Shown here piece by piece: positions 18,728-27,769 of a stretch of 64,000 bases of DNA; the stretch's first letter is position 1; the number at the start of each line of letters is the position of its first letter. Position numbers and translations under genes: made by a program. The notes below the pieces were generated by a model, which was given only the letters and a program-made list of their open reading frames with translations, had not been told where the DNA came from and did no database searches. Source of the DNA: Kaistia dalseonensis (GTDB lineage: Bacteria > Pseudomonadota > Alphaproteobacteria > Rhizobiales > Kaistiaceae); the NCBI RefSeq assembly GCF_030814715.1, contig NZ_JAUSVO010000003.1, forward strand, positions 62,001 through 126,000, written 5' to 3'.

Positions 18728-19214
18728 TTTCGTTTTCCTTGCGAACAGCGGTCAGCTCGGGCAGCCCGTGGGTCTGCCGGAGCGCTTCGCCTGTTACCAT
18801 GGCAACCGTCATGGCGAGATTGATCGAACGCAAACCGGGCCGCATCGGAACGATCAGCCGCTGATCGGCTTGACTGTGGACATGCTCCGGCACGCCGGCG
18901 CTTTCGCGTCCGAAGAGCAGCACGTCATCGGCGCGATAGGTGAAATCGAGATAGGATCGCTCGGCCCGGGTCGAGAACAGGATGAGTCGGGCGCCCGCCG
19001 CGCGCCTTCCATTCTCGAATGTTTCGAACGAGACGTGGCGCGTCAGCGCCGCGCGCTCCACATAATCCATGCCGGCGCGCTTTAGGCCGCGATCGGAGAG
19101 ATCGAAGCCGGCGGGCTCGATGATATCGACCCCGACGCCGAGGCAGGCGGCAAAGCGCAGGATCGCACCGGTATTGTGCGGAATGTCGGGCTGGTAGAGG
19201 GCGATGCGGGGCAT
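18714..19214 (-). CDS. trmL: tRNA (cytidine(34)-2'-O)-methyltransferase
   Basis: A 166-aa SPOUT-family enzyme that 2'-O-methylates the wobble base of certain tRNA-Leu. The N-terminus [20 protein letters not shown] is diagnostic. The C-terminal trefoil knot has [34 protein letters not shown]. It is the first gene of a leftward pair with hemF and is divergent from the ABC exporter gene at 19277. Confidence 0.94.
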   Translation of the reverse strand: MPRIALYQPDIPHNTGAILRFAACLGVGVDIIEPAGFDLSDRGLKRAGMDYVERAALTRHVSFETFENGRRAAGARLILFSTRAERSYLDFTYRADDVLLFGRESAGVPEHVHSQADQRLIVPMRPGLRSINLAMTVAMVTGEALRQTHGLPELTAVRKENENDVA

Positions 19215-19276
19215 GAATCCGGATTTTCGGTGGTGGCGGCTGACCCTCAGGCAGCCGAAGTGATACAGGGTCGGAC

Positions 19277-21127
19277 ATGCTCCGCTATTTCGAACATCTG
19301 ATCGATCCCTTCATTGCCGAGGAGGATGATCCGCCGACCGGGCTGATCGCCTTCTACCGCCATTTCCTGCAGCCTGTCTGGCCCTTTGTTGCCGCGCTGA
19401 TGGCGGCCGGCCTGCTGGTCTCGCTCGCCGAGGTCGCGATCTATTCCTATGTCGGCCGTCTGGTCGACATGATGTCAAAGGGCCAGCCGGCCGGATTCTT
19501 CGCCGAGCATGGCTGGCAGCTCGCCGGCATGGCGCTGGTGGTGATCGTGCTGCGGCCGCTGGTCAATGCGATCCAGACCATCCTCTCGAACCAGACCCTG
19601 CCGCCGGCGCTCACCGCCCGCGTGCGCTGGCTCAACCATCTCCATGTGATCGGCCAGTCCTATTCGTTCTTCCAGAACGATTTCTCCGGCCGCATCGTCA
19701 CCAAGATCGTCCAGACCGGTTCGGCGCTGACGCAATCGATCACGCAGGTCATCGATGCGCTCTGGGTGATCTCGGTCTTCGTCGTCTCGGCCCTGTTCAT
19801 CTTCGCCGATGTCAGCCTCGTCATGGCCGTGCCGCTCGTGATCTGGGTGGCCGTGCTGGCGAGCCTCGCCGCCTATTTCGTGCCGCGCGTGCGCAAGCGC
19901 GCCGCCGCCGCCTCGGAAGCGCGCTCTCTGCTCACCGGCAAGCTCGCCGACATCTACGGCAACATCCAGACGGTGAAGCTCTTCGCCCGCGACGGCCGCG
20001 AGGAAGAGACAGCCAGGACCGCGATCGCAGACCAGACCAACCGTCTGCTCGACCAGAACCGTCTGCTGACGACGCTGTCGATCCTGCTGCAATTCTCCAA
20101 CGCGCTCCTGATCGGTGCGACGGGCGCGGCCTCGGTCTATCTCTGGACCCATGGCGGCATGAGCGCCGGCGAAACCGCCGTGGCGCTCGGCCTCGTCATG
20201 CGGCTGACCGTCATGTCGGGCCGCGTGATGATGACGCTGACCGGCCTGTTCGACAATGTCGGCACGGTCGAGGACGGCATGCGCACCATCGCCCGCCCGC
20301 ACGGCCTGATCGACCAGCCCGATGCGGCGGAACTGGTGGTCACCAAGGGCGAGATCGCCTTCGACCATGTCGGCTTCGCCTATGGCGGCAAGACGCCGGT
20401 GCTGCGCGGCGTCGATCTGACGATCAGGCCCGGCGAGCGCATCGGCCTCGTCGGCCGCTCCGGCGCCGGCAAGACGACGCTGGTGAGCCTGCTCCTGCGC
20501 CTCTACGACGTCGAGGCCGGCGCGATCCGCATTGACGGGCAGGATATCTCGACCGTCACGCAGGGTTCGCTGCGCGCCGCCATCGGCGTGGTGACGCAGG
20601 ATACCGCGCTCCTGAACCGCTCGATCCGCGATAATATCCGCTATGGCCGGCCCGATGCGGACGATGCCGCCGTGATCGCCGCGGCGAGGCAGGCCTCGGC
20701 CGACGGCTTCATCGCCGGCCTCGCCGATCCGCGCGGGCGCACCGGCTATGACGCACATACCGGTGAGCGCGGCGTCAAGCTCTCTGGCGGCCAGCGCCAG
20801 CGCATCGCCATTGCCCGCGTGCTGCTGAAGGACGCGCCGATCCTCGTTCTCGACGAGGCCACCTCGGCGCTCGATTCGGAGATCGAGGCCGTGATCCAGG
20901 AGAAGCTCGAAACGCTGATGGAGGGCAAGACGGTGATCGCCATCGCGCACCGCCTCTCCACCATCGCGGCGATGGACCGCCTCGTCGTGATGGATGACGG
21001 CCGCGTCGTCGAGACCGGCACGCATGCCGAGCTCCTGGCCGCACAAGGCCTCTACGCCGCGCTCTGGGCCCGCCAGTCCGGCGGCTTCCTCGGCGACCGC
21101 GCCCCGCACGAGATCGCGGCGGAGTAG
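19277..21127 (+). CDS. ABC exporter, fused permease/ATPase (first of tandem pair)
   Basis: A 616-aa half-transporter of the type I exporter fold. Six TM helices lie in residues about 35-310. The ATPase domain has Walker A GRSGAGKT near 392, Q-loop VTQDTAL, signature LSGGQ near 501, Walker B ILVLDEATSALD and the H-loop His in IAHRLST. The N-terminus is MLRYFEHLIDPFIAEEDDPP. A close paralogue follows 466 bases downstream; they may form homodimers or a heterodimer. The substrate cannot be read from sequence. Confidence 0.93.
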   Translation: MLRYFEHLIDPFIAEEDDPPTGLIAFYRHFLQPVWPFVAALMAAGLLVSLAEVAIYSYVGRLVDMMSKGQPAGFFAEHGWQLAGMALVVIVLRPLVNAIQTILSNQTLPPALTARVRWLNHLHVIGQSYSFFQNDFSGRIVTKIVQTGSALTQSITQVIDALWVISVFVVSALFIFADVSLVMAVPLVIWVAVLASLAAYFVPRVRKRAAAASEARSLLTGKLADIYGNIQTVKLFARDGREEETARTAIADQTNRLLDQNRLLTTLSILLQFSNALLIGATGAASVYLWTHGGMSAGETAVALGLVMRLTVMSGRVMMTLTGLFDNVGTVEDGMRTIARPHGLIDQPDAAELVVTKGEIAFDHVGFAYGGKTPVLRGVDLTIRPGERIGLVGRSGAGKTTLVSLLLRLYDVEAGAIRIDGQDISTVTQGSLRAAIGVVTQDTALLNRSIRDNIRYGRPDADDAAVIAAARQASADGFIAGLADPRGRTGYDAHTGERGVKLSGGQRQRIAIARVLLKDAPILVLDEATSALDSEIEAVIQEKLETLMEGKTVIAIAHRLSTIAAMDRLVVMDDGRVVETGTHAELLAAQGLYAALWARQSGGFLGDRAPHEIAAE

Positions 21128-21592
21128 CGTCGCCCATTTGACCACTGTCCCTCTCCTCGCGGGAGAGCCGGCAAACCGCCACGAACTCCACTGTCACCCA
21201 ACGGCAACAGCCAAGTCGAAACGCCTGCGACCGCGCAGATTGGGACTGCAACGGCATTTGTCATGCGGCTATAAGACAATTGTTGGTCATGAGCTCTTCA
21301 TCGGGAAGAGCGGCGCGCAAGGCATGGAGGGTTGTATGGATAATGTCCGTTCGAACAACCGGTCCGCGATGTGCCTGCGTCAGATGACTGCCACTTTCCT
21401 TATCTGACACGTAATCGATCGAGCGGCCCGTACTGACGCCACAGGCGTCTTCCGGGCATCAGCATTCCGATCGTTCATCAGGCTTTTCCGCGGCCGGGCC
21501 GTCGCTTGCGCGTGTCCCGCCAGGGCCGCGCCGCGTGCCGCCTCCCGCACCCTTCCGTCCGCGCCGCTCCTGCCTTTCTTTCGGGGTCCACC
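21128..21592. other. 465-bp spacer between the tandem ABC exporter genes
   Basis: I see no gene. There is a GC palindrome CTCTCC/GGAGAG at 21151-21167 shortly after the first stop. The stretch about 21240-21420 is less GC-rich and probably holds a separate promoter for the second exporter. The second gene's frame is open leftward to 21506, but homology to the first copy places its start at 21593. Confidence 0.5.
21151..21167. repeat. GC-rich palindrome, copy 2
   Basis: CTCTCC, TCGC, GGGAGAG, 23 bases after the stop of the first ABC exporter. It shares its core with the palindrome at 17722. Confidence 0.45.
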
Positions 21593-23428
21593 ATGTTCCG
21601 CTTCTTCGAAAACCTCATCGATCCGTTCCGCGCCCATGACGAGACGATGCCGCCGGCGACCCTGCTCGGCTTCTATTGGCGCTACTGCCGTCAGGTCTGG
21701 CCCTATCTGCTCGCGCTGATGGCCGTCGGCCTCGTCGTGTCGCTGATCGAAATTTCGATGCTGCGCTATATCGGCTCGATCGTCGACCTGCTCAAGGCGA
21801 CCTCCCCGACGCAGATCATGGCCGATTACGGCCCGACCTTCCTGTGGATGGGCTTCGTGATCCTGATCGCGCGCCCGATCGCGCAGGTGGCGCACGACCT
21901 GCTGAACCAGCAGGCGATCGCGCCCTCCTTCACCAACATGATCCGCTGGCAGACGCATCATTACGTGATGCGCCAGTCGATCACCTTCTTCGCCAATGAT
22001 TTCGCCGGCCGTATCGCCTCGAAGATCGTGCAGACCGGGCCGGCGCTGCGCGAATCGGTGGTGCAGGTGATCGACGCGCTCTGGTTCGTGACGATTTTCG
22101 CCGGCTCCGCCCTCGTCATCTTCTGGAGCGCGGATTGGCGGCTCGCCATGCCGCTCATCGGCTGGATCCTCGCCTATGTCACGACGCTGGTCTATTTCGT
22201 GCCACGCATCCGCGACCGCGCCACGATCATGTCGGAGATGCGCTCGCTCGTCACGGGCCGCATCGTCGACAGCTACACCAATGTGCAGACGGTGAAGCTG
22301 TTCGCCCATCCCGACCGCGAGGACGAATACGCCAAGGAATCGCTCGTCCAGCATACGGAGACGTTTCGCAGCGAGACACGGCTGATCACGCTGATGAACG
22401 CGACCGTCTCGACGCTGAACGGCATTCTCGTCGTCGGCACGGGCGCCCTCGCGATATGGCTCTGGTCCATGAACGACATCACGCTCGGCGCGATCGCGCT
22501 CGCCTCGGGCCTCGCGATCCGCATCACCAACATGTCCGGCTGGATCATGTGGGTGTCGATCGGCATCTTCGAGCAGATGGGCACGGTGCAGGAAGGCCTC
22601 GAGACGATCGCGCGGCCCTATGCGCTGCTCGACAAGCCCGACGCGCGGGACCTCGTCGCCGACAAGGGCGAGATCCGCTTCGATAATGTCCGCTTCCACT
22701 ACGGCAAGAAGGGCGGGATCATCGAGGACCTCTCCTTCACGATCAAACCCGGCGAAAAGGTCGGGCTGGTCGGCCGCTCGGGCGCGGGCAAGTCGACGCT
22801 GGTCAACCTGCTGCTGCGCTTCTACGACGTGGAGAGCGGGCAGATCCTGATCGACGGGCAGAACGTCTCCAATGTGAGGCAGGACAGCCTGCGCCGCCAG
22901 ATCGGCCTCGTCACGCAGGATACCTCGCTGCTGCATCGCTCGGTGCGCGACAACATTCTCTACGGCATGCCCAATGCCACGGAGGCCGAAGTCGTCGAGG
23001 CGACGCATCAGGCGCATGCGGCCGAGTTCATCGGCGGCCTCTCCGATCCGCATGGCCGCATCGGCCTCGATGCCCATGTCGGCGAGCGCGGCGTCAAGCT
23101 CTCAGGCGGCCAGCGCCAGCGCATCGCGATCGCCCGCGTCCTGCTGAAGGACGCGCCGATCCTGATCCTGGACGAGGCGACCTCGGCGCTCGATTCGGAG
23201 GTGGAGGCGGCGATCCAGGAGAGCTTCTTCCGCCTGATGGCCGGCAAGACGGTGATCGCGATCGCCCACCGCCTGTCGACCATCGCCGCCATGGACCGGT
23301 TGATCGTGCTCGACAAAGGCCACATCGTCGAGACCGGCAGCCATGAGGAGCTGCTGCGCCAGAACGGGCTCTATGCCAGCCTCTGGCGCCGCCAGTCGGG
23401 TGGCTTCCTCGACCTCGACGCGGCCTGA
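21593..23428 (+). CDS. ABC exporter, fused permease/ATPase (second of tandem pair)
   Basis: 611 aa, with the same architecture as the preceding exporter and clearly paralogous: MFRFFENLIDPFRAHDETMPP aligns with the start of the first copy and the ATPase halves are nearly colinear. Walker A is GRSGAGKS near 393. The signature LSGGQ, Walker B ILILDEATSALD and H-loop are intact, so both copies should hydrolyse ATP. ATG 21593 was chosen by alignment to the upstream paralogue. The order suggests an old tandem duplication. Confidence 0.93.
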   Translation: MFRFFENLIDPFRAHDETMPPATLLGFYWRYCRQVWPYLLALMAVGLVVSLIEISMLRYIGSIVDLLKATSPTQIMADYGPTFLWMGFVILIARPIAQVAHDLLNQQAIAPSFTNMIRWQTHHYVMRQSITFFANDFAGRIASKIVQTGPALRESVVQVIDALWFVTIFAGSALVIFWSADWRLAMPLIGWILAYVTTLVYFVPRIRDRATIMSEMRSLVTGRIVDSYTNVQTVKLFAHPDREDEYAKESLVQHTETFRSETRLITLMNATVSTLNGILVVGTGALAIWLWSMNDITLGAIALASGLAIRITNMSGWIMWVSIGIFEQMGTVQEGLETIARPYALLDKPDARDLVADKGEIRFDNVRFHYGKKGGIIEDLSFTIKPGEKVGLVGRSGAGKSTLVNLLLRFYDVESGQILIDGQNVSNVRQDSLRRQIGLVTQDTSLLHRSVRDNILYGMPNATEAEVVEATHQAHAAEFIGGLSDPHGRIGLDAHVGERGVKLSGGQRQRIAIARVLLKDAPILILDEATSALDSEVEAAIQESFFRLMAGKTVIAIAHRLSTIAAMDRLIVLDKGHIVETGSHEELLRQNGLYASLWRRQSGGFLDLDAA

Positions 23429-23435
23429 CGTGACG

Positions 23436-23483
23436 CCCTCGCCCTGCCCTCTCCCGTCCCGGCGGGAGTGGAACGGGCGAGGG
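23436..23483. terminator. Long imperfect hairpin between convergent genes
   Basis: Outer arms are CCCTCGCCC (23436-23444) and GGGCGAGGG (23475-23483). Inner arms are CTCCCG (23451-23456) and CGGGAG (23463-23468). It sits between the second exporter and the convergent monooxygenase-fold gene. There is no U-tract; it is likely a shared transcript end and another member of the GC palindrome group. Confidence 0.45.
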
Positions 23484-23496
23484 TCTCGCCGCCGGC

Positions 23497-23829
23497 TCAG
23501 ATCCCCAGCCGTCGATAGCTCGCAATGTCGGCCTTCACACCCGGCTGCGCCAGGAATGCCTGCCGGTCGAAGCCGATCTCGGCATGGCGCTTCAGCACGG
23601 CGGCGGTGACCTTCCCGATCGCATCGGCGCTGGCCCACTCGACCAGCGTCACGATGTTGAATTCGCCGGGCCCCGATTCCTGCTCGAGAATGTAGTCGCG
23701 CACGAACCCTTCCTGCTGCCGCAGCACGGCGTGGGTCTGCTCGATCCGCTCGATGAACGCATCGCGCAATCCCGCCGGCACGACGAACTTGTCGACGCGA
23801 TAGAGTTCGCTGCCCGTTTCCTGAACCAT
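23497..23829 (-). CDS. Antibiotic biosynthesis monooxygenase (ABM)-fold protein
   Basis: About 110 aa with a dimeric alpha+beta barrel pattern: YRVDKFVVPAGLRDAFIERI, HAVLRQQEGFVRDYILEQ, FNIVTLVEWASADAIGKVTAAV. Small ABM proteins range from quinone-forming monooxygenases to heme-degrading enzymes and non-catalytic members; nothing here fixes the substrate. ATG 23829 is preferred to one 14 codons earlier. It is divergent from a MarR gene, with an inverted repeat between them, so the MarR protein probably controls it. Confidence 0.75.
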   Translation of the reverse strand: MVQETGSELYRVDKFVVPAGLRDAFIERIEQTHAVLRQQEGFVRDYILEQESGPGEFNIVTLVEWASADAIGKVTAAVLKRHAEIGFDRQAFLAQPGVKADIASYRRLGI

Positions 23830-23889
23830 AATCCTGTCCTTCCCGCTCTCCAGGGCGCCCGGCACCATCACCGGCTCCCGACGGGCTAT

Positions 23890-23927
23890 TTATATGCGTA
23901 ACTCACACATATGTCTATAGCATATAA
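23890..23927. promoter_or_regulatory. Inverted repeat, candidate MarR operator
   Basis: TTATATGC (23890-23897) and GCATATAA (23920-23927) are perfect 8-bp arms. The central palindrome ACATATGT (23907-23914) lies between them. The block is strikingly AT-rich for this genome and lies between the ABM-fold gene and the MarR gene, where a divergent promoter is expected. Confidence 0.6.
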
Positions 23928-23982
23928 GTGCGTCGATCATAAACTTGCTGCGGGACGGTGGACCGATGCTAGGATTGCGGGC

Positions 23983-24522
23983 ATGAGCAGGACCGATCAT
24001 CAAGCTGGCGCGCGCACGACGCCCGATCCCGACGCGAACAACCATGCCGCCAGCGACCCGGCGCGGATGGACGACATTGCGTGCATCGATGCAGCACTCG
24101 GACGCATCCGCCGCAGCATGGCGCGGCAGTCGCTCGGACGCCGCGTCCTCGATGAACTCGGCGCCGATGTCGATTCGGGCCTGATCGAAGTGCTGCACGC
24201 CGTTCAGCGCGGCGAGGCTGATCCGGCCGGCGTCGCGGTGGGCACCGTCGCGGCGAGCCTCGGCGTCGACCCCTCCCAGGCGAGCCGCCTCGTCGCCGAG
24301 GCGGTCAAGCGCGGCTATGTGCTCCGCGTCCCGGCGCAGGACGACGGCCGACGCAGCGTGTTGCGGCTATCGGAAAAGGGCCGCGTCCTGTTCGCGCGCT
24401 TCGAGATGCACAAGCGCGTCATCCTGCAAGACCATTTCCACGACTGGTCCTCGGAAGACCTCGCCGCCTTCGGCCGCCTCCTGACCCGCTTCTCGTCGAT
24501 CGCCCGCGGCGAGGACGGCTGA
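23983..24522 (+). CDS. MarR-family transcriptional regulator
   Basis: About 179 aa. It has a polar N-terminal extension, then a MarR core: LIEVLHAVQRGEADPAGVAV, HTH VGTVAASLGVDPSQASRLVAEAV, wing DDGRRSVLRLSEKG and a C-terminal dimerisation helix. The start MSRTDHQAG at 23983 gives a usual length and leaves the AT-rich operator region free; an earlier ATG (23911) would place coding sequence inside the palindrome. It probably represses itself and the divergent ABM-fold gene. Confidence 0.85.
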   Translation: MSRTDHQAGARTTPDPDANNHAASDPARMDDIACIDAALGRIRRSMARQSLGRRVLDELGADVDSGLIEVLHAVQRGEADPAGVAVGTVAASLGVDPSQASRLVAEAVKRGYVLRVPAQDDGRRSVLRLSEKGRVLFARFEMHKRVILQDHFHDWSSEDLAAFGRLLTRFSSIARGEDG

Positions 24523-24941
24523 GCCGGAGGCGGGCAACCGGCCGCCGGGGCGACATCAACTCGCTCTATCATGGCCGGGTGTGACCCGGCGGTGACGACG
24601 CATGGGGGATGGAGTGGCCATGGCGCGGAGGGGCAGGCGCTCGACCATGGCCACCCGGTAGATGATCGGGAGGCGGGAAGAGCAGAAACCAGGCGAGAGG
24701 CCGACAGGCACCAACGCTTCCGGCGGGCCGCGCACTGCCGCGACAATGTGCGCAAGGCCCCTCCGCTCTCTGGACATTGCGGCCGGACGATGGCTAAACA
24801 GCTTCTAAACCAGTTCGAGGAAGATCGACTTGATCTGCCTCAAGTTCCGGCCTGCGGGTGCCATCGGGGGGATCCTTTCTGGCGCTCGGGTACGGAACGG
24901 CCGAAGGCGTCCGCCTTCGATCGAATGAGAGGGGAGAAATC
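24523..24941. other. 419-bp region upstream of petABC with inverted repeats
   Basis: No credible gene. GCCGGGT (24574-24580) pairs with ACCCGGC (24584-24590) soon after the marR stop and may end that transcript. GTGGCCATGG (24614-24623) and CCATGGCCAC (24645-24654) are perfect 10-bp arms with a 21-base spacer. The petABC promoter should lie downstream of these, in about 24750-24920. Confidence 0.5.
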
Positions 24942-25502
24942 TTGGCACAGAGCGCTGCGGTAGAACCGACCCGACGCGACTTTCTCTACATCGCGACCGG
25001 CGCCGTGGGCGCGGTCGGGCTCGCGGCGGTCGTCTGGCCGTTCATCGACCAGATGAACCCCGATGCCTCCGCTCTCGCCCTCGCTTCCACCGAGGTCGAT
25101 ATCGGCTCGATCCAGACCGGCGAATCCGTGACCGTCAAATGGCGCGGCAAGCCGGTCGTGATCCGCAACCGCACGGCCGAAGAAGTCAGCGCCGCCAAGG
25201 ACGCTCCGCTTTCCGAGCTGAAGGACCCGATCGCCCGCAACGGCAACCTTCCGGCCGACGCACCGGCGACCGACGCCAACCGCGCCGCGACCGGCAAGGA
25301 AAACTGGTTCGTCATGGTCAATGTCTGCACCCATCTCGGCTGCATTCCGCTCGGCCAGCAGGGCGAATATTCCGGCTGGTTCTGCCCGTGCCACGGCTCG
25401 GTCTACGACACGGCCGGCCGCATCCGTAAGGGTCCGGCGCCGGAGAATATGGCCATTCCGGTCTATTCCTTCCTGAGCGACACCAAGATCAAGATCGGCT
25501 GA
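24942..25502 (+). CDS. petA: Ubiquinol-cytochrome c reductase iron-sulfur (Rieske) subunit
   Basis: A 186-aa Rieske protein of the cytochrome bc1 complex. The N-terminus has the twin-arginine-like motif [17 protein letters not shown] and one TM anchor. The 2Fe-2S ligands are C129 and H131 in CTHLGC and C148 and H151 in CPCHGS, with the disulfide Cys pair present. A TTG at 24942 is preceded by AGGGGAG at proper spacing and gives [14 protein letters not shown]; no in-frame ATG fits as well, so a TTG start is proposed. It is the first gene of petABC. Confidence 0.95.
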   Translation: MAQSAAVEPTRRDFLYIATGAVGAVGLAAVVWPFIDQMNPDASALALASTEVDIGSIQTGESVTVKWRGKPVVIRNRTAEEVSAAKDAPLSELKDPIARNGNLPADAPATDANRAATGKENWFVMVNVCTHLGCIPLGQQGEYSGWFCPCHGSVYDTAGRIRKGPAPENMAIPVYSFLSDTKIKIG

Positions 25503-25518
25503 GCGGGAGGACATACAC

Positions 25519-26787
25519 ATGGCCGGACATTCGACCTACAACCCGCAAAATCCATTGCTGAAATGGTTCGAGGCGCGCCTGCCGATCGGCGGCCTGATCC
25601 ATTCCTCGTTCATCGTGTTCCCGAATCCGCGGAACCTGAACTACTGGTGGACCTTCGGCGGCATTCTCGCCTTCATGCTGGTGGCCCAGATCGCCACGGG
25701 CGTGGTGCTCGTCATGCACTACACGCCGCATGCCTCGCTCGCCTTCAACTCCGTCGAAGGCATCATGCGCGACGTGAATTATGGCTGGCTGCTGCGCTAT
25801 CTGCACGCCAATGGCGCGTCGATGTTCTTCATCGCCGTCTACATCCACATCTTCCGCGGCCTCTATTACGGCTCCTACAAGAACCCGCGCGAGGTCCTCT
25901 GGGTCCTCGGCATGATCATCTTCCTGCTGATGATGGCGACGGGCTTCATGGGCTATGTGCTGCCCTGGGGACAGATGTCCTTCTGGGGCGCGACCGTGAT
26001 CACCAACCTCTTCTCCGCCATTCCGCTGGTCGGCGAGAAGATCGTGATCTGGCTCTGGGGCGGCTTCTCGGTTGATAATGCGACGCTGAACCGCTTCTTC
26101 TCGCTGCACTATCTGCTGCCCTTCATGATCGCCGGCGTGGTGATCCTGCACATCTGGGCACTGCATATTCCCGGCTCGAACAACCCGACCGGCGTCTCGG
26201 TCAAGGACAAGCAGGACACGCTCCCCTTCCACCCCTATTTCACGGTGAAGGATGCGTTCGGACTGGTCTGCTTCCTGATCCTCTATTGCTGGTTCGTGTT
26301 CTACCTGCCGAACTATATGGGCCACGCCGACAACTATATCGAGGCGAACCCGCTCGTGACGCCGGCGCATATCGTGCCCGAATGGTACTTCCTGCCGTTC
26401 TACGCGATCCTGCGTTCGATCCCGTCCAAGCTCGGCGGCGTGATCTGCATGTTCGGCGCGATCGCGGTGCTGTTCGCGGTTCCGTGGCTCGATACGTCCA
26501 AGGTGCGCTCGGCCAATTTCCGCCCGCTCTATCGCCAGTTCTTCTGGATCTTCGTGGCGGTCGCGATCGGTCTCGGCTATCTCGGCTCGGCACCGCCGGA
26601 AGGCGGTTACGTCATCGCCTCGCGTATCCTGACGGTCTATTACTTCTTCCACTTCCTGGTGATCCTGCCCCTGCTCGGCCTGTTCGAGAAGCCGCTGCCG
26701 CTTCCGGCGTCCATCACCGAATCGGTGCTCGGCAAGGGTGCGGCCGCCGTTACGGCGGGTGCGCCATCCGCACCGCAGACCAAGTAA
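25519..26787 (+). CDS. petB: Cytochrome b of the bc1 complex
   Basis: A 422-aa integral membrane subunit with eight predicted TM helices. It carries the low- and high-potential hemes (His pairs in [20 protein letters not shown] and [20 protein letters not shown], in parts). The Qo-site PEWY motif is in [21 protein letters not shown]. It follows petA by 16 bases and precedes petC by 16 bases. Confidence 0.97.
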   Translation: MAGHSTYNPQNPLLKWFEARLPIGGLIHSSFIVFPNPRNLNYWWTFGGILAFMLVAQIATGVVLVMHYTPHASLAFNSVEGIMRDVNYGWLLRYLHANGASMFFIAVYIHIFRGLYYGSYKNPREVLWVLGMIIFLLMMATGFMGYVLPWGQMSFWGATVITNLFSAIPLVGEKIVIWLWGGFSVDNATLNRFFSLHYLLPFMIAGVVILHIWALHIPGSNNPTGVSVKDKQDTLPFHPYFTVKDAFGLVCFLILYCWFVFYLPNYMGHADNYIEANPLVTPAHIVPEWYFLPFYAILRSIPSKLGGVICMFGAIAVLFAVPWLDTSKVRSANFRPLYRQFFWIFVAVAIGLGYLGSAPPEGGYVIASRILTVYYFFHFLVILPLLGLFEKPLPLPASITESVLGKGAAAVTAGAPSAPQTK

Positions 26788-26803
26788 GCGGCGGGACAGG
26801 ATC

Positions 26804-27715
26804 ATGATGAAGACGCTTACCAAGAGCATCGCGCGGCTGACCTTCGCCCTCTCGCTCGGTGTCGCGACAGCGACACTGGCGGGCGGCATCGCCAGCGCGG
26901 CCGAAGAGCCCGCAGCCGGCGGCCATGCCGCCGCCGAGGGCGAGACGCCGCACTATCCGATGATCAAGCCGACGCTTGAATCATGGAGCTTCGCCGGCGT
27001 GTTCGGCCGCTTCGATACCGCGCAGTTGCAGCGCGGCTATCAGGTCTACAAGGAAGTCTGCTCGAACTGCCATTCGATGCATCTCGTCAGCTTCCGCAAC
27101 CTCGCCGACGAGGGTGGCCCGCACTTCAGCGAAGAGCAGGTCAAGACGCTCGCCGCGACCTTCCAGGTCCAGGACGGTCCGAACGATGCGGGTGACATGT
27201 TCGAGCGGCCCGGCCGCCCGTCCGACCGTTTCCCCTCGCCGTTCCCCAATCCGCAGGCCGCCGCCGCCGCGAATAATGGCAAGGCACCGCCGGATCTGTC
27301 GCTGATGGCCAAGGCCCGCGCCGTCGAGCGCGGCTTCCCCTGGTTCATCCTCGACTTCTTCACCCAGTATGAGGAAGGCGGCCCGGACTATATTCACGGC
27401 CTGCTGACCGGCTATACCGATCCGCCCGCGGGCGTCACGGTGCCGCCGGGCGGCCACTACAACCCGCATTTCATCAGCGGGCCGTCGCTCGCCATGCCGC
27501 CGCCGCTCTCCGACGGCCAGGTCACCTACACCGACGGCACGCCCGAGACGGTGGACCAGTATTCGCGCGATGTGTCGGCGTTCCTGATGTGGGCGGCCGA
27601 GCCGCATCTCGACGCACGCAAGCGCACGGGCTTCCAGGTGATCCTGTTCCTGATCGTCTTTGCGGGCCTGCTCTACTACACCAAGAAGAAGATCTGGGCG
27701 AACATCGCCCACTGA
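26804..27715 (+). CDS. petC: Cytochrome c1
   Basis: A 303-aa membrane-anchored c-type cytochrome of the bc1 complex. A signal sequence (MMKTLTKSIARL, hydrophobic, ending ASAAEE) is followed by a Gly/Ala/His-rich linker. The heme site CSNCH is at about C86-H90 and the probable Met ligand is in the later GPSLAMPPPLSDG. The C-terminal TM anchor is VILFLIVFAGLLYYTKKK. It completes petABC and is followed by a strong terminator. Confidence 0.97.
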   Translation: MMKTLTKSIARLTFALSLGVATATLAGGIASAAEEPAAGGHAAAEGETPHYPMIKPTLESWSFAGVFGRFDTAQLQRGYQVYKEVCSNCHSMHLVSFRNLADEGGPHFSEEQVKTLAATFQVQDGPNDAGDMFERPGRPSDRFPSPFPNPQAAAAANNGKAPPDLSLMAKARAVERGFPWFILDFFTQYEEGGPDYIHGLLTGYTDPPAGVTVPPGGHYNPHFISGPSLAMPPPLSDGQVTYTDGTPETVDQYSRDVSAFLMWAAEPHLDARKRTGFQVILFLIVFAGLLYYTKKKIWANIAH

Positions 27716-27741
27716 CCGGCACGCGGTCGTCGATCTCAACG

Positions 27742-27769
27742 AAAAAGGGCCCCGACGGGGCCCTTTTTT
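27742..27769. terminator. Bidirectional intrinsic terminator between petC and cca
   Basis: A perfect 12-bp stem, AAAAAGGGCCCC with GGGGCCCTTTTT, and a GAC loop. It has A- and T-tracts on its two sides, so it can act on both strands. Its last bases (27768-27769) belong to the TAA stop codon of the convergent cca gene. Confidence 0.93.

Noticed and set aside
24571-24963. A 130-codon + strand frame upstream of petA
   Set aside because: No protein-like pattern, runs through the petA start region and contains the inverted repeats; treated as non-coding leader.
25489-26889. Long leftward open frame over petB
   Set aside because: Antisense of cytochrome b with an Arg/Asp/His-rich composition typical of antisense translation.
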